Part shown: in pieces, positions 1 to 12,576 of the stretch | Layout: every line of letters starts with the position of its first letter | How positions within the stretch are numbered: position 1 is the stretch's first letter | NCBI GenBank assembly: GCA_026214975.1 | Contig: CM047815.1 | Span: 76,413,299 to 76,477,298, forward strand | Source of the DNA: Gentiana macrophylla | Taxonomy: Eukaryota > Streptophyta > Magnoliopsida > Gentianales > Gentianaceae | Length of the DNA stretch: 64,000 nt | Direction: 5' to 3' | Notes under the pieces: model-generated | What the model was told of the DNA's origin: nothing | The model's input: only the letters and a program-made list of their open reading frames with translations | Databases searched by the model: none | Translations under genes and position numbers: made by a program

Positions 1-470
1 GTACTTGAGTTGATGGTTTAATTTGAATGCCAAAATAACTAAAAAAACTCTTAGCCTATAATTAATACAAAGTTATATTCATTCTATCACTCCTTAATAA
101 ATAAGGATAGATGTTGAAAAATTACAATAAATATTGTATTTGAAATATAAATTGCCTTATTTATTTTGAAATAAATCTATTTGACAACTGCCTCCGTTAT
201 TTCAGAAACGATGGATTAATTACTAAAGGTAGCAGCCGTACTGTATTGTAAATCACCGGTTAAAAATGTCAGGAAAAAAAAAAAAAAAAAAAAACCAAAC
301 CTCCGATCCTTCCCAATGTCATTTATCCAAATTATATAGACGAATAATTGAAGTTTACTAAGAAAAGGGAAACATAAAATATCAATGTGACTAATAACTA
401 CATACAAAGTCATATAGAGATTTACCACACATCAGTCACTTTGATATTTCATACAAAAACACGGTTTAAT
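1..470. other. Downstream flank of the TEL gene, no gene seen
   Basis: AT-rich sequence lying past the TEL stop codon (TEL is on the minus strand, so this is its 3' flank and probably holds the 3' UTR and poly(A) site). A homopolymer A run sits near 274-294. Short ORFs here have no recognisable domain. Confidence 0.6.
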
Positions 471-3113
471 TTAATTAATCAAGTTGAAATTTAAAGCACC
501 ACCTTCATAGTACTGTCCACTATCATCGCCGCCGCCGCCACCATTCAAGTCCTCATATCCTCCACCACCAATATTAATCTTACCCATAAATTCGACTTCT
601 TCAAGTTCTCCAGTAATATCTTCAGATTTGTCCTTAGAGCTGCTGGCAGAAGATAATAACTGTGGCGAAGACGTTATGAGGCGGCCAACAATCGGGACTG
701 GCTCCGTCTGCTGCCGCCCATCTCGTGGTGGTGAGAACATCACCGGCATGTACTCGTCAGCTTCACATAGGAACCTTGAATTCTTGAAGTGCTCTTTCAG
801 TGTTTCTATGCCCTAAGGATGTATTTAAAATAAAAAAAATAAAAAAAACAATTAAAAATTTAATAAAAAAAAAAGGATGTGATGGGATGTGTTATTTAAT
901 CAACCCACCTACAAAGATTGTTTTATAAAGTCAATCCCTTAATAATAGGATGGAGGATGTCCTTTTTAACACCTGATCGTGTAGCCTCAAACATTTAAGT
1001 GTGTGATGTGATGTACATAATCAAGTGCTGGAAGGAACATAAAATATAAAAAAAAAAAGTAATCCTTCCGTATCTAATAAGTTGATATGATATAAGTCAT
1101 TTCACCGTAAAAATATAATAATAATTAATCATCATCTAACTCGTAATTTATATTCATCTAATAATTTCAGTTACTCACAATTTTTAGAAGTAAGATGAAC
1201 AAATTTTATAATATACAACCGTAGTAAGAAAGGTTGTAACAAATAACATACATTACAACTATTCGTTTTAACCTCTTTTACACATGATAAAAATGTATTA
1301 TATGAAATAAAATAAAAAGAGAGGCTCTAATGCATGTCATTTAATACAACCTTTTTACAACCGTTGCACCATAAAATCTCTCAAGTTATTATTATAATAT
1401 AAAAGATATAAAAGTCTAAAACTGAACCACTTTATAATTAAACAGAGAAATGTTAAGAGAAACAACTATAGTGTATGCAAACGAGTAACACAATACATTT
1501 TCACTCTTGATTATGCATGATACTTATTGATCGTAATGTAGGCTCAATAATCAATGGGGCACAAGTATATTGTATCACTCGTTGAGACACGTGTTGTATC
1601 AGCACTCAATTAAATATATAAATACAGGGTAATATGAAGTACAATTATGAGTATAGAGTCACAATCACTTCACCACAACAAGTGACAGAACCATTTTTTT
1701 CACAATTATTCACGATGTAGGACACAATGATAACAATTTGGAACCATAACGATGAAGATAAAACGTATGTGGCACAACAAAATTATCACAACAAACTTTT
1801 GCACCAATGATATTTATAGGACCCAAACGAATTCACAGCTGCCACATCATAATCAATTATATAGAAGTGTGCGTGTTTATGGTATTTTGTTATGACAATA
1901 TCACTACACAATGATGAACAATGAAAAAAGAGGTTGTGTCACCCAAGTGATTGTGTCTGTCATTACCATTACCACGAATGATCGTTAGCAAATGATGAAA
2001 AAGAGTTGTGTCACTTTATTAAAGCCAATTGGTTTTAGTATAACTAAACGCTTTTACTTACCGTTGTCAAACCAATCGGTGTTACTATATTTCCTTATAT
2101 CACTTTTAACACTTAGTTATAGAAAATTCTAAGGTTGAGACTCAAATATACGGAGAATGAAACTGTGTGTCCAGATGAAGCCAATAGGTGTCCATCCATA
2201 TGGGAGTGTCCACCTTAGGGCATTCACATCAGAAACCCTATTTCTTCCCTAAAATAATACATATCTCTATTTTACAGCATCTCAATTCAAAACATTCCAC
2301 AACAGCATCCTTATCCCTATCTTTATACCAAATACTATTGAAATAGGGATAGTGCTCCACAAAACAAGGATACATTATTCATTGTTCCCTAAGAATAAAT
2401 AAGGATGAGATTTCTGCTGTAAAGGTATTTAAAAAAATTTTACTTTTTATCTTTATTTTAAGGATATAGCACCATATAGGCTTCTGATTTTAAATGCTCT
2501 TAAAATTCCCCATACATACGGTACATGTAAACAAATTTGTTTAGTGAACCAAGAAGAAGAATACACAAAACAAGGGAGAAAACAAGATACAATAGCAATT
2601 CTTTGCTTTTGTATATTTAATTATAATTAAATAAAAAAAACAAGATGCAAAAAGACTAGGAAAATAGAGAATAGAAAAAGGGAGAATAATAAAAACCTGC
2701 AGTCGAGCATAGGTAACTTCACAAATTTTCCGGGAATTGAAAACTTGCCAATTTTGATGGTGGAAAGCTTTGTACAGTCTCCATGTTGCCTCCGGCGAGG
2801 TCATGTTCACGAAACCATATCCCACATTGCACTTGTTCCTGCTTGGGTTTTTGTTTTGCCCCCAAAATAAACAAAACAATACTATATTAATTATTAACGA
2901 ACTCGGTTCCATATGTTAAATAATTTATATACACTAAACATAAAAAGACTCAACGAATCCTATGAAAAAAAGAGAAAGGATTTTTTTTACATGAAATCTA
3001 TTGGAAGATAAACGAAATCATAGGAAGATAAAGGTTGGTCATCCCCATCAGCAATTTGCTCGTTGCAACGGACACAGTGATCGTCCAGCAGGTTCAGAAA
3101 TATCTTCAGACTG

Positions 3114-3145
<32 letters not shown>

Positions 3146-5168
3146 ACAAAAAATCTGAGGAGAAAAGTCAAACATAATATAAGAAAAAAACCCATTGATT
3201 AATCAACAAATTCAGATAATTATTAGGATTTATATGATTATATTAATTAGTTTAAAGAGGCCAGCTGAGACCAAAAACACACAAACCTGTACTTGTTAGG
3301 AATGTTTTTGATCATGAGAGTGGTTCTTGAATCGGTGCAATTCGATTCCAAAATAGCTTCTTCATCGATTAAGTATCTTGAATCGAATTCTTTCGATTTC
3401 CATGGCCTGCTGGTAGCAGCATTAAAATTCTTGGTTCTTTGCTGCCTCGGCTTTGAACTAGTACTTGGATTATTATTATTATTATTAGCCACATTTTTAG
3501 GGCAGTCCTTTAAAGGCCTTGAAACACCAAATTCCTCAATTCCATTAACATTATTACTACTCGATGAGCTCGAGCTCCGGCCTAAATTCCCTGCAACAAA
3601 AACCGACATCTTTTCCGGTAGTAACTGTGGGGGCGGCGGTGATAATGACGGGGATCGGGGCATAACCCGAGAAGCGTTTCTTAAAGCATCTGATAATTTC
3701 TTGCATTGACCACCAGGCCTACTGTAATGGATCATGATCTTCTTTCCATGAATTTCTTTTCCGTTCATCTCCGACATAGCAACGGCTGCATCTCTTACAT
3801 CATAGAACTCCACAAACCTATGGTTCTTTCTTGTTGGTGTCTCTCTCAATTCCATCACATGCCCTAATTAATGGTTTTTTTTTTAAGAAAAAAAAAAAAA
3901 AAACAGGGATTTAAAATTTTAAATAAAAAAAAAAAAAAAGTTAGCTGTTACTGTCTTCAAAAGACGACAATCAAGTTCAACAAAATCCTTTTTGACGACA
4001 GCGACATATCGGATACCAAGTGCCAAAAATAGTGTTTGACTCAAAAAGTTATTAACTTACATATACTATATACTATATACTATATACTATATTCCAAACA
4101 TGCAATGAATCAAAAAGCTCTTTTAACTTGCAAAAGCATTGAGAAAAGACAACTTTTCAAATTCCAGTTTTACACCCAAAACAAGCTCAATTAAAAATGT
4201 GTCATTATGTCCAAATTTTCTTAAGAAAACACTCTCTAAATATAATTGTAATTAATAAAAACAGTAAAACGTTAGTACTTTCTATAAATAAAGGTTTTGT
4301 CTTGGATGAAGGACCAAATTCACATTATTATTCTTATGATTTAAATTCATATGATCCCAAATAAAATTAAAAAAACTCTATAGTAATTAGTAAAGTGCAT
4401 GAATGTTGACATACCAAAAGCTTGAAAAATTTGTTTGAGGTGAGCAGAGGGAACTTCAGGGTCCAAATTAAAGATTATGAGAGTCCCTTGATTTTTCCCA
4501 TCAGGCATACTAGAAGCCACTGGGACAGTGAACTGGGCCCACACAGCTCGGCCAGCTATAAGGCCCGGTGCCGGAGGAGGAACAGGCGGCAAAGGAGAAC
4601 ACGGCGGTGGCGGGGGAAAATTGAAACCAAAAGGGATTGAATTCCGGGCAGCAAGTTCGTCGTAGTGGCATCTCAATCGGTATTGTTGATGCATGTTTTG
4701 CTCTTGTATCTCAACCAGAGCACGGCGAGCTTGCCTTATATCATAGAAATGAACCGTCACGGTTCCCTCTCTCCTCAGCCGTTCCATTTGAACGGCTCTG
4801 ACATCTCCGAACACCTCAAGGTCTCTTCTAATCACCGATTCGCTGACGTCAAGAGGCACCATGCTGACAAGCAAAGACCTTGAGGCCACTGTCAGGGAAG
4901 GTGGTGGTGGTGGTGAAGTAGTAAAACAAGGCACAAATGGTGGTTGGTGGTAGTCGGTGCTATCGTAGACCGGCTGTGGAGGAAACGAGGGGTGGTGGTT
5001 GGGGTGGGGTGAGTATGGTGGTGGTGGTGGTGGTGGTGGTGAGGTGGATGGGTACGGATAGTACATAGTCTGGGAAAGTAAAGGTAAAGGGAAAAAGTTT
5101 GTCGGGATGAATTCTTGAGCTCTAGGGTCAAGGTTACCGGGAAACTTAGAAAAACCGGTGTCTTCCAT
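471..5168 (-). CDS. TERMINAL EAR1-like (Mei2-like) RNA-binding protein, five exons
   Basis: Spliced gene; exons by reading frame and GT-AG sites are 5168-4415, 3863-3287, 3110-2991, 2838-2697 and 812-471, giving 644 codons plus stop with consistent phases (1,2,2,0). A proline-rich N-terminus (about residues 42-92) precedes RRM1 (about 98-168). RRM2 (about 228-300) is split by intron 1. A polar Asn/Ser linker leads to the Mei2-type RRM3 (from about 432, beginning [13 protein letters not shown]), spread over exons 2-4. The last exon has the TEL-type tail with FSPPRDGRQ and PIVGR. In this family, maize te1, rice PLA2/LHD2 and Arabidopsis TEL1/2 act in the shoot apex to control leaf initiation rate. 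The ATG at 5168 gives the family-like [11 protein letters not shown] start. No stop or frameshift is seen, so the gene looks functional. It is the only intact host gene in the window. Confidence 0.93.
1202..1377. repeat. Foldback MITE-like repeat in TEL intron 4
   Basis: The left arm (1202-1258) and the reverse complement of the right arm (1320-1377) share an imperfect match of over 50 bp, including ACCGTAGTAAGAAAGGTTGTA against ACGGTTGTAAAAAGGTTGTA-like sequence. No target-site duplication is clear. It could be a Mutator-type or unclassified foldback MITE. Confidence 0.45.
2218..2499. mobile_element. Tourist-like (PIF/Harbinger) MITE in TEL intron 4
   Basis: It is flanked by TTA on both sides (2215-2217 and 2500-2502). 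The imperfect terminal inverted repeats read GGGCATTCACATCAGAA on the left and GAGCATTTAAAATCAGAA on the right (reverse complement). The 282-bp length and TTA target duplication fit Tourist MITEs. No coding capacity. Confidence 0.6.
4061..4092. repeat. Microsatellite, 7-bp unit ATATACT
   Basis: About 4.5 perfect tandem copies inside TEL intron 1. Confidence 0.9.
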
Positions 5169-5830
5169 GGAAAACTTTCGGTTTAACCGACCGGTGAAGA
5201 TGAAAACGATTTTATGGTGAGTTACCGGAAAGATTTTTGGCCGGCTTTCCGTTTTCCTTTCTTCTCTCCTAATACTGTTTAGAGGAAAATGAAAAGATAG
5301 GATTTGTATCTGACCTTTGTGTTATCTCTCTAGCACACAGCATTAATTCAACTGCAGAAAACCAACACTCACCGATTTATACTTTTTTTTTTTTTTTCTT
5401 CTCTTCTCTTCTCTTCCTTCTAATTATAAAGAAAAAATAATTATAGTCAGTATATTTGTGATGAAAAATTGTCTCAAATTAGATTTTTTACTAAAATATT
5501 AATGCATAAGGTTTTTTATATTTTTATTTTTATCTTTATAAGTTTTTTCTTTTTAATAAACCGTTAATCATATCTATTTTCTTACTCATAAATGTTTTTT
5601 ACGAAAACGATAGCACAATTCTAAATACATGCACACTAATTGTAAATACGATAGCACAGTTCTGAATACACACACTAATTCTAAATACACGCACACTTAA
5701 GAGAAAATGATGTATATAATTTGAGTCGTAAGAAATATTCTAATTTAGGTAGATTTCTATGTGGCTAGGTATTATGATAATTTGCTATTATGGTAGTCAA
5801 TGATTTGATTTTGTTGATGAGCGTAATAGC
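5169..5830 (-). promoter_or_regulatory. TEL upstream region
   Basis: About 660 bp between the TEL start codon and the first retroelement LTR. It holds a pyrimidine-rich CT tract at about 5383-5423 (plus strand), which would be a GA-rich 5' leader or proximal promoter tract for TEL. No TATA box can be assigned with confidence. TEL keeps only this short stretch of non-transposon upstream DNA. Confidence 0.45.
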
Positions 5831-5992
5831 GTGTGTATTCTATATAGTATATTTATTGTATTTCTTATTGTAATTATTTATAATTACCGTATATATTTAG
5901 AGAGGCCTAGAACCTTTCATTACTTTGTATATATACTTTGTATCTTATTCATTGTAATACACAAAATATTTTCTCAATGTTCTCTTATGATA
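5831..5992 (+). repeat. Element A 5' LTR (left edge approximate)
   Basis: AT-rich sequence directly upstream of a tRNA-Met primer-binding site. The likely start is TGTGTATTC at 5831. With no 3' LTR available for comparison, the left edge is a guess. Confidence 0.4.
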
Positions 5993-6005
5993 TGGTATTA
6001 GAGCC
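5993..6005 (+). other. Element A primer-binding site
   Basis: TGGTATTAGAGCC matches the 3' end of initiator tRNA-Met with one change from the usual TGGTATCAGAGCC. Confidence 0.8.
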
Positions 6006-6236
6006 ACATATTCCATTCTTGCATTAAATCTCCTAAAATCTCTCTCTTCATCCTCTCGCCGGTCATCTTCCTCGTCTATCCCTTTTTTGAATTTCTTTGC
6101 CCACAGCCCTCGAACTCCCTCTCCCTCTCCCTCCTCCTCACTCAGCGTCTTTTTTTTCAAACCACCGCTCCATAAAGTCCCGTTCATTTCACTTCTTTTC
6201 AATCTCTTGGTTAGGCTTCTCCTCTAACCGGAAACC

Positions 6237-8990
6237 ATGGTTGATCAACCTCAAAACTCGGCTCTCTCCCTCACTGCCTTCAACCCCACGACTCAAACTC
6301 TTATATAATTGTTCCTACCAATTTCAACGCCTAGAAGATGCAACTTGAAACCCTACTAATCGGCTATGATCTTTTGGGTACATTGATGGTGCCGTCAAAC
6401 AACCACCGGTCACTCATACTGTCAATGGTGAAGTTAAACCAAATCCTGATTATGCCTTATGGAAACGGCAAGACAACCTAATTTTGAATATCATCATCTC
6501 CTCACTCACACCAGGGGTAGCTGTTGAAATGGTGTCCTAAACCCAATCGGGTTGGACCGGGTCGGGTCATTTATAGTCTATTTAATTCATGTAATAACTT
6601 TATTATGATTAATAAAAGCAATTTTGTTATTATATATTAATCTTCATGTCATTGAATGTGTATATATGGTAACATCCCTGGTGTCAAACTGTGATAGAGA
6701 AACCATGATACTGATTTGGGTTGATGAGATCTCTATTCACTTTAATAAGTTTGATACTTAAATGTCTCTAGTCGTATGTACTATCAAACGGGGCATTGAT
6801 GGTATGATTAGACTAGCATGTAGTGGATGTCTTCTATCTTATTGAAGATAGGGATAGATCTCGTCTATCTAAGTGTAGAGACGCTTGGACTGTACGCGGA
6901 CGTGTATTAGAGAATACGTACGTCAGACTGACCCACTTACATTAAATGTCGCAGTATGTGGCAATTATGTAATTATCCTGAGACCGGAGTCTTCATGGCA
7001 TCACGGTGTTAATTGTCATGCTTTGACACTATTAAGGTTTCCCCTAGCTATGAGACGATCATGCGGTAGTGATTAGGTGTGATATTGAAGCATGCGTATG
7101 ATACATGTTTGTTCGTCCGAAAATCGCGTATCCTATGTTTAGGAGTAAATATCCGAAATGGCCTTCTTATGAGGAATGTCTAGCTCTCGTGAATCTTTGC
7201 AAAGTGGGAGTAAATGAGTTATTTCGAGAGAGCATGATGTCCAGATTATAAGATACGATCGTTAATGTACTGACACTCGAGATACGATCGTATGGATATT
7301 ATTACAGCGATATGATTCTATTTACACGGTAACTATTTCACGTGAAAGGTAGTGGTCATAGTTTTTTACTCTTATGATGATTGGGGGTCATGGTGAGTTG
7401 CTAGACGCTATCCCGTGATTTTAGGTATGTAGGACATTTTCGTAATTTGCACCTTATGTCTACGGTCAACATATTCGGAAGCATATTGGGTCACACACAT
7501 AAGAACATCTAGTCGAATTAAAATGCGGTTATGGTGATAACCAAATAAGAAAAGTTTATCTCGATTATAAATTGTTATAGTGATTAAATTAATATGACGG
7601 TAATTATTTATTATGAATAAATTAAATACAAAATATATTAATTATATTGATTAATTAAAGAATATTCCGGAAGCCATTTAATGGCTATATGAGGCGCCAC
7701 ATTTAAGTGTATAAGATACACTTGGATTGTGCAATTTAATTAATGATATTATCATATATTAATATTGGATATTAATTGATTTTGGTAAAATATATTTATG
7801 GTAATAAAATAAAGATATTCAATATTAGATATTGGCAATATCTTATATTTATTTAATATAAGATTTTAAATTAAAATAGATAAATCAATCAAAGTGACTT
7901 TCCTTATTTTATTAGGAAAATGTTTTTTTTCTCATCAATCTACTAGAAGCTTCTCCTAATCAGATTAGGAGGCAATAGGGGCGCCACCTTCACCTATAAA
8001 AGAAAAGGGTTGGCTAGCTCTTTTGTACATCACAATTCCAAGAGTTCATAATTCTTGTGAAAAATAGAGAGCTTCTTCTAAAGAGTTATAGAGAGAGAAA
8101 ATGCCGGTCTAGCAACCGGATTTTTCCAGTAGCAATCCAAAGAGGATTCCAGTGAGGAGTTTGTGTGGATATCGATAGAGGCCGGACACGTGGACGGCTC
8201 GCGCGCACTACTACTCTCCGTTGACGAACAAAGCGTCGATCTATTAGATCCAGCAAGGTAATCACCGTCAACTACTTAACGTGTTTATTGTATTAAAAGA
8301 AGTCGATCTTGGGATCAGAAATCAAATTTTAAATTCCGCTGCGTTAAACTAGTTGATTTCCTAACAGTAGATCCGTTCATTGTCAATGCCCACCGAAACA
8401 CTCGTACCTCACGGGCTGCCTAGGACAAGCTCCATGAAACCTAAGCAAAATCCTCTAGAGGCCGCATCAAAATGATAAAGAAGACGTTAAAGAAATCAAT
8501 AAAGGCACCCAATCGATTTCAGATTATGTGTATGTCATCAAGAATAAAGTTGATGAGTTGTCCCTTCTTGAGCACCTATGGATCCAAAAGATTTATTCGG
8601 CCACATTCTCGAAAATGCAGGTGATTAATATCGCGATCTTGCCCGTGACACTGTTATTTTCTTCGAAGAATTGCATGAAAAGTTGTTAATTTCAAGAGCA
8701 ACTCGGCCACTCCACCGTCCATCAACTTCGGTCCGGCCACCGTCCATCAAGATTTTTATCGGCCGGCTGCAGGCCTCCTTCCCCGTCCGTCCAACCAGTG
8801 ATGGAGGAATTACCCTGCACAACAATAGCAACCTTACAGTCAGCCTCCTTTCCAACTGAACTCAGCTCGGCCCACCACCGGCTCATTCAACCCAAATCGT
8901 CCTCGGAAGCCTTATCTCGGTAAGTGTCAACTATGTTCTACTCATAGCCACTCAGCAAAAGTTTTTCCAATGATTTAGGTACAACCTTTG
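6237..8990 (+). pseudogene. Element A gag, split by solo LTR F1
   Basis: A start ATG at 6237 opens a gag reading with several stops and frameshifts. Before the LTR, a segment around 6440-6516 reads PDYALWKRQDNLILN, typical of the copia gag (UBN2) domain. After the LTR it resumes at 8367 with a KEINKGTQSISDYVYVIKNK-like stretch. A zinc knuckle at about 8925-8970 reads CQLCSTHSHSAKV, with its last Cys replaced by Phe. Gag would package the element RNA into virus-like particles in the cytoplasm. This copy cannot make an intact protein. Confidence 0.75.
6522..8366 (+). mobile_element. Solo LTR F1 (family F, 1.85 kb)
   Basis: It starts TGTTGAAATGGTG, ends GATTTCCTAACA, and interrupts element A gag. 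Flanks GTAGC (6517-6521) and GTAGA (8367-8371) form a 5-bp target duplication with one mismatch. It matches the reverse complement of F2, F3 and F4 along its length. No internal retroelement sequence is present, so it is a solo LTR from LTR-LTR recombination. Confidence 0.85.
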
Positions 8991-9069
8991 GCTTCCTCCG
9001 CTCTACGTCCCCGTCCTCAAGCTCATCTCACATCTCCTCCATAAGGCTCGGTCAACACCCCCCATTTAA

Positions 9070-9242
9070 CCACGTGGTTATTTAATAGTGAAGCTACGCA
9101 ACATGTCACTACCGACTTGCAAAACCTGTCTCTTCACGAAATTTTCTTAGGCACTGATGACATCATGGTTGGTGACGGTACCAGACTGCCCATTACTCAT
9201 ATTGATCATACCCATCTTCCTCTCTCCTTGAATAGATCTTTT
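9070..9242 (+). pseudogene. Element A aspartic protease fragment, catalytic site lost
   Basis: The frame around 9075 reads WLFNSEATQHVT followed by LQNLSLH and VGDGTRLPITH. Copia proteases have D-S-G at the active site. Here it is N-S-E, so both the catalytic Asp and the Gly are lost. The frame is cut by the hAT insertion at 9243. Confidence 0.75.
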
Positions 9243-10212
9243 TAGGGCCGGCCCTATGCTAAGGCCGGCGAGACCCGGGTCTTAGGCCCAATTCTGTCGG
9301 GGGGCCCAACGGTACATGTTTCGCTAAAAGAAAAAAAAAATCGTGTAGATTTAATCCGATTCAACCTAATATAATATGTTAATTTTCTTTTTTGATAAAT
9401 GCCCAATTTTTTTTTACTCTAATTGATAAAGACCCCAATAAAAAATTTACTTGACCAAAAAAATAGATATATACAAACAAGTTTTATTATTTTTTTTGCA
9501 TTTACGGATTGTAAAAACGTGATAAGTGTTGGAAAAAATGTAGTACTTAGGATTTGACAGAGAACTAGAAACTCCAAGGCACGTTAATAACGTTGTCTTT
9601 TAAGAGATGTTTTGTCCTACACGATTTGTCACTAAGGGATCAAATGAAAATCTCTTTCAGGATACAATGGGGGTGTTTGATTCAAACAGTGACTTGTTTG
9701 AATCAAACCCGAGAACACTCAAAGTTTTTCTAATGATGTTGTCAAATTTATGGATTTTCGTCTTCATACTTATGCCTTTTATAGGTTGCAAGTACCCCAT
9801 AAACGAATGGATGTACTCCTTGCACCGGATGAAAGCATGCAACCCTTACACAAAAGGGTAAGTACATATCAGTTCGAAAATGCGTTTATCTGAAAATGCA
9901 TATCCCTTCATGAACTGATGCATGCAGTGGTTTAGGTTTTGGGGGCATTGCCCCAGAACCCCCATGAGTTGGCGCTGCCCCCTCGACCCCTGCGAAGGGA
10001 CGCTGCCCCTCAACCACACGCGACTGACCGGCGGGTCGAACCCGCTTCGTTGCGATAACATTAATTCGTACGGCAACTCGTATGCAAACGATAACCAAAA
10101 TATTTATTTATGAAAAATATCTAACAATAAGTATGTTTAAAAAAAAATTTCAACTAAAAGACCCAATTCGAGGGCTTGGTCTTAGGCCCAATACAAGCGA
10201 GGGCCGGCCCTG
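9243..10212. mobile_element. Non-autonomous hAT element in element A
   Basis: Perfect 8-bp target duplication GATCTTTT (9235-9242 and 10213-10220). Terminal inverted repeats are TAGGGCCGGCCC on the left and CAGGGCCGGCCC on the right. A subterminal GGTCTTAGGCCCAAT occurs near both ends in the same direction. The 970-bp interior has no transposase that I recognise. A GC-rich part at 9940-10060 may be a further insertion. Confidence 0.9.
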
Positions 10213-11500
10213 GATCTTTTACTGATGTTTTATGCACATAAAAAAAGAATGATGTTTTAAGTGTTCCTGATATGTCTCGTAATTTATTATCCATTTCTGA
10301 CAGTCGAACAATATTTTTTCTGAATTCTTTCCTTTAAATTTCATGTGAAGGGTCTTTAGACTAACCAAATCCTGCTCCGTGGTCCAGTTAGAAAGGTCTT
10401 TATGAGTGGCCTTCACAACCCCTGCTTGACTTTGCCTCGAATAAAGCCACGTCTGATGTGTGGCATAATCAATTGGGTCTACCTGCTAACACTATTTTGA
10501 ATAATATTCTTAGCACTTATAAACTTGACATTGTTTCATCACCTTTATTATATTGTTCTGCTTGTTTGGAAAACAAAAGGCATAAATTGCCTTTTCAGGC
10601 TTCTACTTTACATTCCTCCCGTCCCGTGGAAATTTTACTTACTGATGTCTGGATTTCTTCTGTTATTTCTTGTGATGGTTTTAAATACTATCTTATTTTT
10701 GTGGATCATTTTACTCGATATATTTGGTTTTATCATCTTTCTCGAAAATCTAATGTGGTAGCTACTTTTATTCGCTTTCGTTCTTTAGTTTAAAAATTCT
10801 TTGAGCACTCTATTAAAGTTCTTTATTTAGATAATGGCGGTGAGTTCATTGATTTAAGTGATTACTTAGCTTTTAATGGTATTTCCTTTCTCACTACCCC
10901 TCCCCACACACCGAAACACAATGGCCTTTCTGAACGACGTCATATGCACATTGTTGAAACATGTCTTGCCCTCATCTCTCATGCATCCCTTCCCTTACCT
11001 TCTGGCCTTATGAATTCGCCACATTTGTATACCTCATCAATTACATGCCCACCCTAGTCTTTCATATGAAATCTCCATATGAGTCTATCTTTCAAACCTC
11101 CCCAAACTATCACAAATTAAGAGTGTTTGGGTGTTTGTTTTATCCCTAGCTACGACCCTACTCGGACCAAAAACTCCAAACTTGCTCTAAACCATGTATT
11201 TTTCTGGGTTATGCCCTTAACCAACATGCCTATTACTGCTTTGACCATAGTGATTCTCGGCTCTATGTTTCCCGTCACATCAAGTTCATTGAAACGGTCT
11301 TCCCCTACGGTTCATCCTCTTCTTCTACCACCTCCTCTACTCCTCTTATATCTGACTGGATCCCCACACTACAATCTCCTCCAGCTCCCATGCCTTCTTC
11401 CCCACATCCGCCTCCTCCCCCAACACCTCCCCCACCTCCATCCCTTTTTCTGTCACCCGCACCTTCAACACCACTACCTCCACCACCAATCCCTACACAT
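10213..11500 (+). pseudogene. Element A pre-integrase and integrase
   Basis: Pre-integrase begins near 10430, with WHNQLGLPA where a second His is expected and CSAC for the zinc pair. The core follows: TDVW, then FVDHFTRYIWFY, LDNGGEF and HNGLSERR, which are copia integrase hallmarks. Breaks include a stop at about 10791 and shifts near 10960 and 11140. Past 11300 it becomes a proline-rich linker and is cut by LTR P at 11501. Integrase would insert element cDNA into the genome. This copy is dead. Confidence 0.85.
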
Positions 11501-12576
11501 TGATGACCAAATATTGACGTCCAACCTTAACCGGCAGTGTACCGGGTCGGATGCACCATAGTGGCAAGCAAGGTCGTATCCCACGGAGAATCAATCGAGT
11601 ACCAAAGTCGCCTTCACACTTAGTTTAGGTCAATCAACGGTTGTTCACGTTTTTAATTATACTATAACGACAATTAAATTAGATTTAAAGAGATATAGAG
11701 AGAGACATAGCCAAACCATGATCCAATTGAATACTTTTACCCCTTTAATCGATTATTCGGGAATAAGTTTAACTAACCAACCTACCTTACGATTATATCG
11801 ACTCCTACGTGGGTGCAAACTCCCAAGATTGTACTAGACGCCATACAACAACCTAGTACCCTTTGCCCAGTTCAACAGTCCTCCTTTAAGGATTTAATTG
11901 ATCGAAACAGGATAAACGCTCTAGTGTCGCTCGATTGCTCAACCGATAGACCTCGTTCCTTAATCGAATCTAAACAACTCAGTCAATTATATAAAACGAT
12001 CTTAAAACCCTTTTTCCCACACCCCTTCGCAACATACATTTATAAAAGAGGTGTGTGATCTCATGAACTAGGTGTACAAGCTAATTCAAGCATTAAGAAC
12101 AAGTTTTAAGACATGCATTCGTCGATACAACAACAATTAAACACTACCCATTCCTAATTTAATCAATTAGAAGGTGATTTCTTCAATCCTCACATGATTT
12201 GACTATGATATGTTTAGCTACTCATCATTAAACAAGAAATAACAATCAAAGAAAGGATTAAAGCCATTAAAGAGAAGTAAAACTGAAATTGATTACCAAA
12301 ATTGCAAAAATTCGTCTTTACATGAAGTTTCTTCAACATTCATGTCCAAAGATGAAGAAGGTAATCCAAATTGCAAAATTAAAGGAAGAGGAGCTAAAAG
12401 CTAAGCTAGATTGAGTTTAATCTAAGTAAATTAGGTGTAGAAATGAGTGTAGGGATCAAAAAGGGGAAAATCGACCTAAGAGTGTGTGAGTATGAGTGTA
12501 AGTATATGATGAAGTGTCAAAAAATGTGTGTAAAAATCTATTTATAGGTGCCCAAAAATGTGCTGAAAAACGGTCG

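Larger units (their letters stand above)
813..2696 (-). other. TEL intron 4 (1.9 kb)
   Basis: Minus-strand donor GT follows the exon-4 codon CAG, and the acceptor ends ATCCTTAG before GGC ATA GAA. The intron is much longer than the other three (551, 176 and 152 bp). The excess is partly explained by two MITE-like repeats. Confidence 0.85.

Noticed and set aside
3293..3709. 138-codon plus-strand ORF over TEL exon 2
   Set aside because: Antisense of the Ser/Asn-rich linker; the minus-strand frame has the RRM motifs and splice sites.
4422..5131. ORFs on the plus strand and a His/Pro-rich minus-strand ORF over TEL exon 1
   Set aside because: Shadows of the proline-rich TEL exon in other frames; no conserved domain.
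9940..10060. GC-rich block as a structural RNA gene
   Set aside because: No tRNA or rRNA fold or motif is visible, and it lies within a hAT element.
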